Both the position numbers and the translations under genes were made by a program. A DNA stretch of 6,569 bases from Candidatus Moraniibacteriota bacterium (GTDB taxonomy: Bacteria; Patescibacteriota; Minisyncoccia; Moranbacterales; UBA2206): positions 1-6,569 of the forward strand of contig DPJH01000040.1 of NCBI GenBank assembly GCA_003543115.1, read 5' to 3'. Under the pieces are notes generated by a model. That model was not told the origin of the DNA. It saw only the letters and a program-made list of their open reading frames with translations, and ran no database searches. Below, piece by piece: positions 4,470 to 6,569 of this stretch (position 1 is the first letter of the stretch; every line of letters starts with the position of its first letter).

Positions 4470-5519
4470 ATGGAATATAGAGATAAATATGATGTGGTTA
4501 TAGTGGGTGCGGGACCTGGAGGATTGCGGTGTGCAGAAGTGCTTGGCGCTTCGGGAAAAAACGTCTTGATCATTGAAAAGAACGAGATGATCGGTCCAAA
4601 AATTTGCGCAGGCGGACTGACTCGAAAGGCGATTTCCTATCTTCACAATATTGGCATGCCAGAGGATATTATTGAAAATACTTTTGATGGCATTGTTTTT
4701 CGAAAAGGCGGAATGCGAACAAGAATAAATTTTGGCAGCATCTTTCTCTATACTATCAATCGAAAAAACTTGGGACAATGGCAGCTGGGCAAGCTGCATG
4801 ATATGAAAAATGTTGCAGTATCTTCAGGCACAATGGTGACTAAAATCACAAAAGAACATGTGATCATAGGAAAATCTCAAAAAATTCAATATGATTTTTT
4901 GGTCGGAGCAGACGGTTCCAATTCGATTGTGCGGAGATTTTTAGGCATTCCCACAAAAAGATTGGGCGTAGCTTATCAATATATCATGCCGCTTTCTAAA
5001 AAATTCAGCGACATTGAAATCATATTTGAATCAAACTTATTTCATGCTTGGTATGCCTGGATTTTTCCCTATGCTAAAACTTTATCCATCGGTACGGGAT
5101 ATTTTCCAAAAATAATGCCAGCTGAAAAATCCAAGAAAAAATTTATGAAGTGGCTGGATAAAGAAAAAATTTCCATAGAAAATGTTCCAATGGAAGCCCA
5201 TCCGATCAATTGTGATTATCGCGGCCATCATTTCGGAAATGTCTTTTTGGCGGGGGATGCGGCTGGCGCGACATCCGGTTTTTCAGGAGAAGGAATCTAC
5301 CAGGCTTTGATTTTTGGCGGCGAAATTGCACAAATCATTCTTAATCCTCAACATAAGAGCAAAAAAATATCTGAAGTGCTTCGTGAAAAGAGGATTCATG
5401 AAGCAATGTTGCTTTTTCTTATACTTTCCGGACCATTTCGAAATTGCATATTTTATCTGGTTGTTTCTGCGGTAAGAATCCCATGGTGCGGAAGGATCTT
5501 GCTGCGCATCATGAGCTGA
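4470..5519 (+). CDS. Geranylgeranyl reductase-family FAD-dependent oxidoreductase (349 aa)
   Basis: A flavoenzyme with an N-terminal Rossmann fold: DVVIVGAGPGG (Gly13, Gly15, Gly18) and acidic Glu36 at the end of strand 2 for FAD. PKICAGGL (Cys46) matches the conserved Cys-Gly-Gly segment of geranylgeranyl reductases. The second FAD motif is FLVGADGSNSIVRR, and FLAGDAAGATSGFSGEGI (Asp263) contacts the flavin phosphate. YAWIFP at 195-200 followed by GTG at 208-210 reproduces the family substrate motif YxWxFPx7GxG exactly. Members reduce prenyl double bonds in archaeal lipids, chlorophyll side chains or polyprenyl carriers; the substrate here is unknown. The C-terminus (from about 300) is short and hydrophobic, so membrane association is likely. 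There is no Shine-Dalgarno before ATG 4470. It follows the dedA-like gene by 37 bases and ends at a strong terminator (5546-5568). Confidence 0.9.
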   Translation: MEYRDKYDVVIVGAGPGGLRCAEVLGASGKNVLIIEKNEMIGPKICAGGLTRKAISYLHNIGMPEDIIENTFDGIVFRKGGMRTRINFGSIFLYTINRKNLGQWQLGKLHDMKNVAVSSGTMVTKITKEHVIIGKSQKIQYDFLVGADGSNSIVRRFLGIPTKRLGVAYQYIMPLSKKFSDIEIIFESNLFHAWYAWIFPYAKTLSIGTGYFPKIMPAEKSKKKFMKWLDKEKISIENVPMEAHPINCDYRGHHFGNVFLAGDAAGATSGFSGEGIYQALIFGGEIAQIILNPQHKSKKISEVLREKRIHEAMLLFLILSGPFRNCIFYLVVSAVRIPWCGRILLRIMS

Positions 5520-5545
5520 TGATTGTCATGTAAAAGTAAAAGGGG

Positions 5546-5568
5546 AAGCTCTAACGAAGAGCTTTTTT
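5546..5568 (+). terminator. Strong intrinsic terminator after the flavoenzyme gene
   Basis: AAGCTCT (5546-5552) and AGAGCTT (5558-5564) form a perfect 7-bp stem with a 5-base loop; T6 (5563-5568) begins in the end of the stem. It lies 26 bases past the stop of the flavoenzyme gene and just ahead of the PAP2 promoter, so it separates the two transcripts. Confidence 0.88.
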
Positions 5569-5569
5569 A

Positions 5570-5597
5570 TTGTCTTTAATTTTTTTTCTGCTAGAAT
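5570..5597 (+). promoter_or_regulatory. Extended -10 promoter immediately before the PAP2 gene
   Basis: TTGTCT (5570-5575, 4/6) is followed after 16 bases by TAGAAT (5592-5597, 5/6), which is preceded by TGC to form an extended -10. Only six bases (GGGACT) separate the -10 box from ATG 5604. Transcription would therefore start at or next to the start codon. Confidence 0.6.
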
Positions 5598-5603
5598 GGG
5601 ACT

Positions 5604-6251
5604 ATGAAAAACATTGATAAAAAATTGCTCAAACTGATATTGCTTTTTATGGCTCTGTTTTTTGTCCTGGTTTTGAATATCTTGATTGATAGTTTTTTGG
5701 TGGAAGCGGATGTGCAAATAATGCGCTTGATAGGTGATTTTCGAAATATTCAGATGACTAAGGTCTTTTTGTTCTTTACCGAGCTTGGAAGCGTGCAAAC
5801 AGCTTTTACGCTGGGAACACTTGTGCTTGCGACTTTGGCATTATTTGGAAGATGGCGCATGATGCAGATTTTTTTTCTGGCCAATGTAGGCGGAGGAATA
5901 CTTTACCGAGTGCTAAAAATTTTTATCCAAAGAGCGCGTCCAGATGAAATTTTCGGGCTTATTTCCAATAGTGGATATTCCTTTCCGAGTGGACACGCTG
6001 CCACTTCTATGATTTTCTATGGCATATTGGGATATTTTCTTCTTTATCTTTGTCAAAAGCGATGGCAAAAAATCATAATTGCATCTGTTCTTGCAGTGAC
6101 AATTTTTATGATAGGAATATCTCGAATGTATCTTGGCGTGCATTGGATGAGCGATATTTTAGGAGGCTGGCTATTTGGAATGATGACTATTTTTGGAACC
6201 ATTTTTATTTACAGAAAGTGGGAAGAATGGTGCTGCACAAAATCCGAATAG
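5604..6251 (+). CDS. PAP2-family membrane phosphatase (215 aa)
   Basis: All three PAP2 catalytic motifs are present: KxxxxxxRP (Lys105, Arg112, Pro113), PSGH (128-131, His131 general acid) and SRxxxxxHxxxD (Arg174, His180 nucleophile, Asp184). About six membrane helices surround them, with the active site expected on the outer face. Such enzymes remove phosphate from undecaprenyl pyrophosphate, phosphatidic acid or phosphatidylglycerol phosphate (PgpB-like); sequence does not settle which. Length is normal. The start is fixed by the promoter 5570-5597, which leaves almost no leader, and no Shine-Dalgarno is present, so the mRNA may be leaderless. Its neighbours upstream are a DedA protein and a prenyl-reductase-family enzyme, suggesting a shared role in isoprenoid lipid-carrier turnover. 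No clear terminator follows; AAGG/CCTTTTTT near 6269-6297 is weak. Confidence 0.92.
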   Translation: MKNIDKKLLKLILLFMALFFVLVLNILIDSFLVEADVQIMRLIGDFRNIQMTKVFLFFTELGSVQTAFTLGTLVLATLALFGRWRMMQIFFLANVGGGILYRVLKIFIQRARPDEIFGLISNSGYSFPSGHAATSMIFYGILGYFLLYLCQKRWQKIIIASVLAVTIFMIGISRMYLGVHWMSDILGGWLFGMMTIFGTIFIYRKWEEWCCTKSE

Positions 6252-6373
6252 ATCTGAAAAATTAAAAAATCAAGGGCTCAATAAAATCACCTTTTTTAAA
6301 TTTGCTAAATTCCAAAGATTGCTCTACACTTGTAAATAATATAAAGTTCGTTGAAGTTTGAGTCTGTGCTGAG

Positions 6374-6446
6374 GGGATTGTAGCTTAGTCGGTTAAAAGC
6401 TCAGGCCTGCCACGCCTGGATCGCGGGTTCGAGTCCAGTCATGAAC
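6374..6446 (+). tRNA. tRNA-Gly(GCC)-like element with a non-pairing acceptor stem
   Basis: The core is tRNA-like. TA at 8-9 is followed by D stem GCTT/AAGC (6383-6386, 6397-6400) with GG in the loop (6391-6392), and anticodon stem CAGGC/GCCTG (6402-6406, 6414-6418) around CTGCCAC, giving anticodon GCC (Gly). The variable region is GATC and the T loop is TTCGAGT. The T stem GCGGG/CCAGT has one G-A mismatch and a G-T end pair. The acceptor strands GGGATTG (6374-6380) and CATGAAC (6440-6446) pair at only three of seven positions, and no CCA is encoded. Instead GCTGAGG (6368-6374) pairs with CCTCAGT (6446-6452) outside the element. It may be a decayed or disrupted tRNA, or a tRNA-like domain of a larger RNA. 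A weak promoter (TTGCTC 6319, TATAAA 6340) precedes it. Confidence 0.5.
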
Positions 6447-6524
6447 CTCAGTCATTTATTAAGGAGCAACAAGGAGGTGATCCAATCTAGGAAGAACCCG
6501 AAGAATTGAGGCAGTGAAAATGAC

Positions 6525-6553
6525 TTCCAATGAAGATTGTGAAATCTTTGGAA
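6525..6553 (+). other. Hairpin with GNRA tetraloop
   Basis: TTCCAA (6525-6530) pairs with TTGGAA (6548-6553), and AGATT (6534-6538) with AATCT (6543-6547), leaving a 3-base bulge (TGA) and a GTGA loop. GTGA fits GNRA, common in structured RNAs, where it often docks to a receptor. Both stem parts are perfect Watson-Crick. Confidence 0.6.
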
Positions 6554-6569
6554 AGGGCTGTATGCAAGC

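Larger units (their letters stand above)
6361..6569 (+). ncRNA. Candidate structured RNA, 5' part, continuing past the window
   Basis: From about 6361 to the window end no convincing protein gene is seen, but paired elements are dense. There is a 7-bp stem (6368-6374/6446-6452) enclosing the tRNA-like fold, a 13-base complement of the canonical 16S rRNA 3' end (6471-6483), and a compound hairpin capped by GTGA (6525-6553). CGGGTTC (6424-6430) can also pair with GAACCCG (6494-6500). Large RNAs carrying tRNA-like parts exist (some GOLLD RNAs are associated with tRNAs), but I cannot assign a class. Strand is taken from the tRNA-like element. Confidence 0.3.

Noticed and set aside
6501..6569. Slight resemblance of 6493-6569 to a conserved 23S rRNA segment (AAGAACCC, then GAGG, AGTGAAAA and a final CAAGC)
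   Set aside because: Only short shared words; the spacing differs, the flanks do not match, and the segment folds into its own hairpin. An LSU covariance search would settle it.
6520..6569. Possible start of a protein gene at ATG 6520 with GAGG 8 bases upstream
   Set aside because: Only 16 codons are visible, it coincides with the GTGA hairpin, and the peptide suggests no family. It cannot be supported without sequence to the right.

Overview
The window is about 6.6 kb of AT-rich bacterial DNA, densely packed and mostly with small genes. Few genes have a clear Shine-Dalgarno sequence, intergenic spaces are short, and most small proteins belong to poorly characterised membrane or stress families. 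This suits a Candidate Phyla Radiation (Patescibacteria) genome, but that placement is inference from gene style; no phylogenetic marker is complete here. TGA is used as a normal stop (for example at 5517-5519), so the recoded-UGA lineages (Gracilibacteria/Absconditabacteria) are unlikely.

Left part (1-908). The tail of an unidentified gene overlaps a possible 29-residue membrane micropeptide. A near-consensus promoter (TTGACA-N17-TAAAAT, 236-264) then drives a YgjP/M48-type zinc metallohydrolase (357-908). A bidirectional terminator at 930-949 separates it from minus-strand genes.

Small-protein region (1007-3626). Two minus-strand proteins contain KGG stress-protein repeats with an 18-residue (54-bp) period. 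A plus-strand protein with one membrane anchor and a coiled coil and a minus-strand lysine-rich DUF6496 protein converge on a shared 14-bp hairpin terminator. Three plus-strand membrane genes follow: a YqjE/holin-III-like protein, a YqjD/ElaB (DUF883)-like protein and a DUF5665-like protein. The first of these ends inside a perfect 22-bp inverted repeat. Together they look like a stress and membrane-associated accessory cluster.

Lipid-carrier part (3634-6251). A DedA-family membrane protein with its own extended -10 promoter is followed closely by a geranylgeranyl-reductase-family flavoenzyme. After a strong intrinsic terminator comes a PAP2 phosphatase whose promoter lies so close to the ATG that the mRNA may be leaderless. 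All three families can act on polyprenyl or phospholipid substrates, so a role in making or recycling an isoprenoid lipid carrier is a reasonable hypothesis.

Right edge (6252-6569). A tRNA-Gly(GCC)-like element has good D, anticodon and T loops, but its acceptor strands do not pair. It is instead bracketed by a 7-bp stem. About 20 bases downstream is a 13-base exact complement of the canonical 16S rRNA 3' end with no start codon at normal spacing, then a hairpin capped by a GTGA (GNRA) tetraloop. This is the best candidate here for something undescribed: possibly the 5' part of a large structured RNA that continues past the window, or else a disrupted tRNA next to a displaced 16S 3' end.
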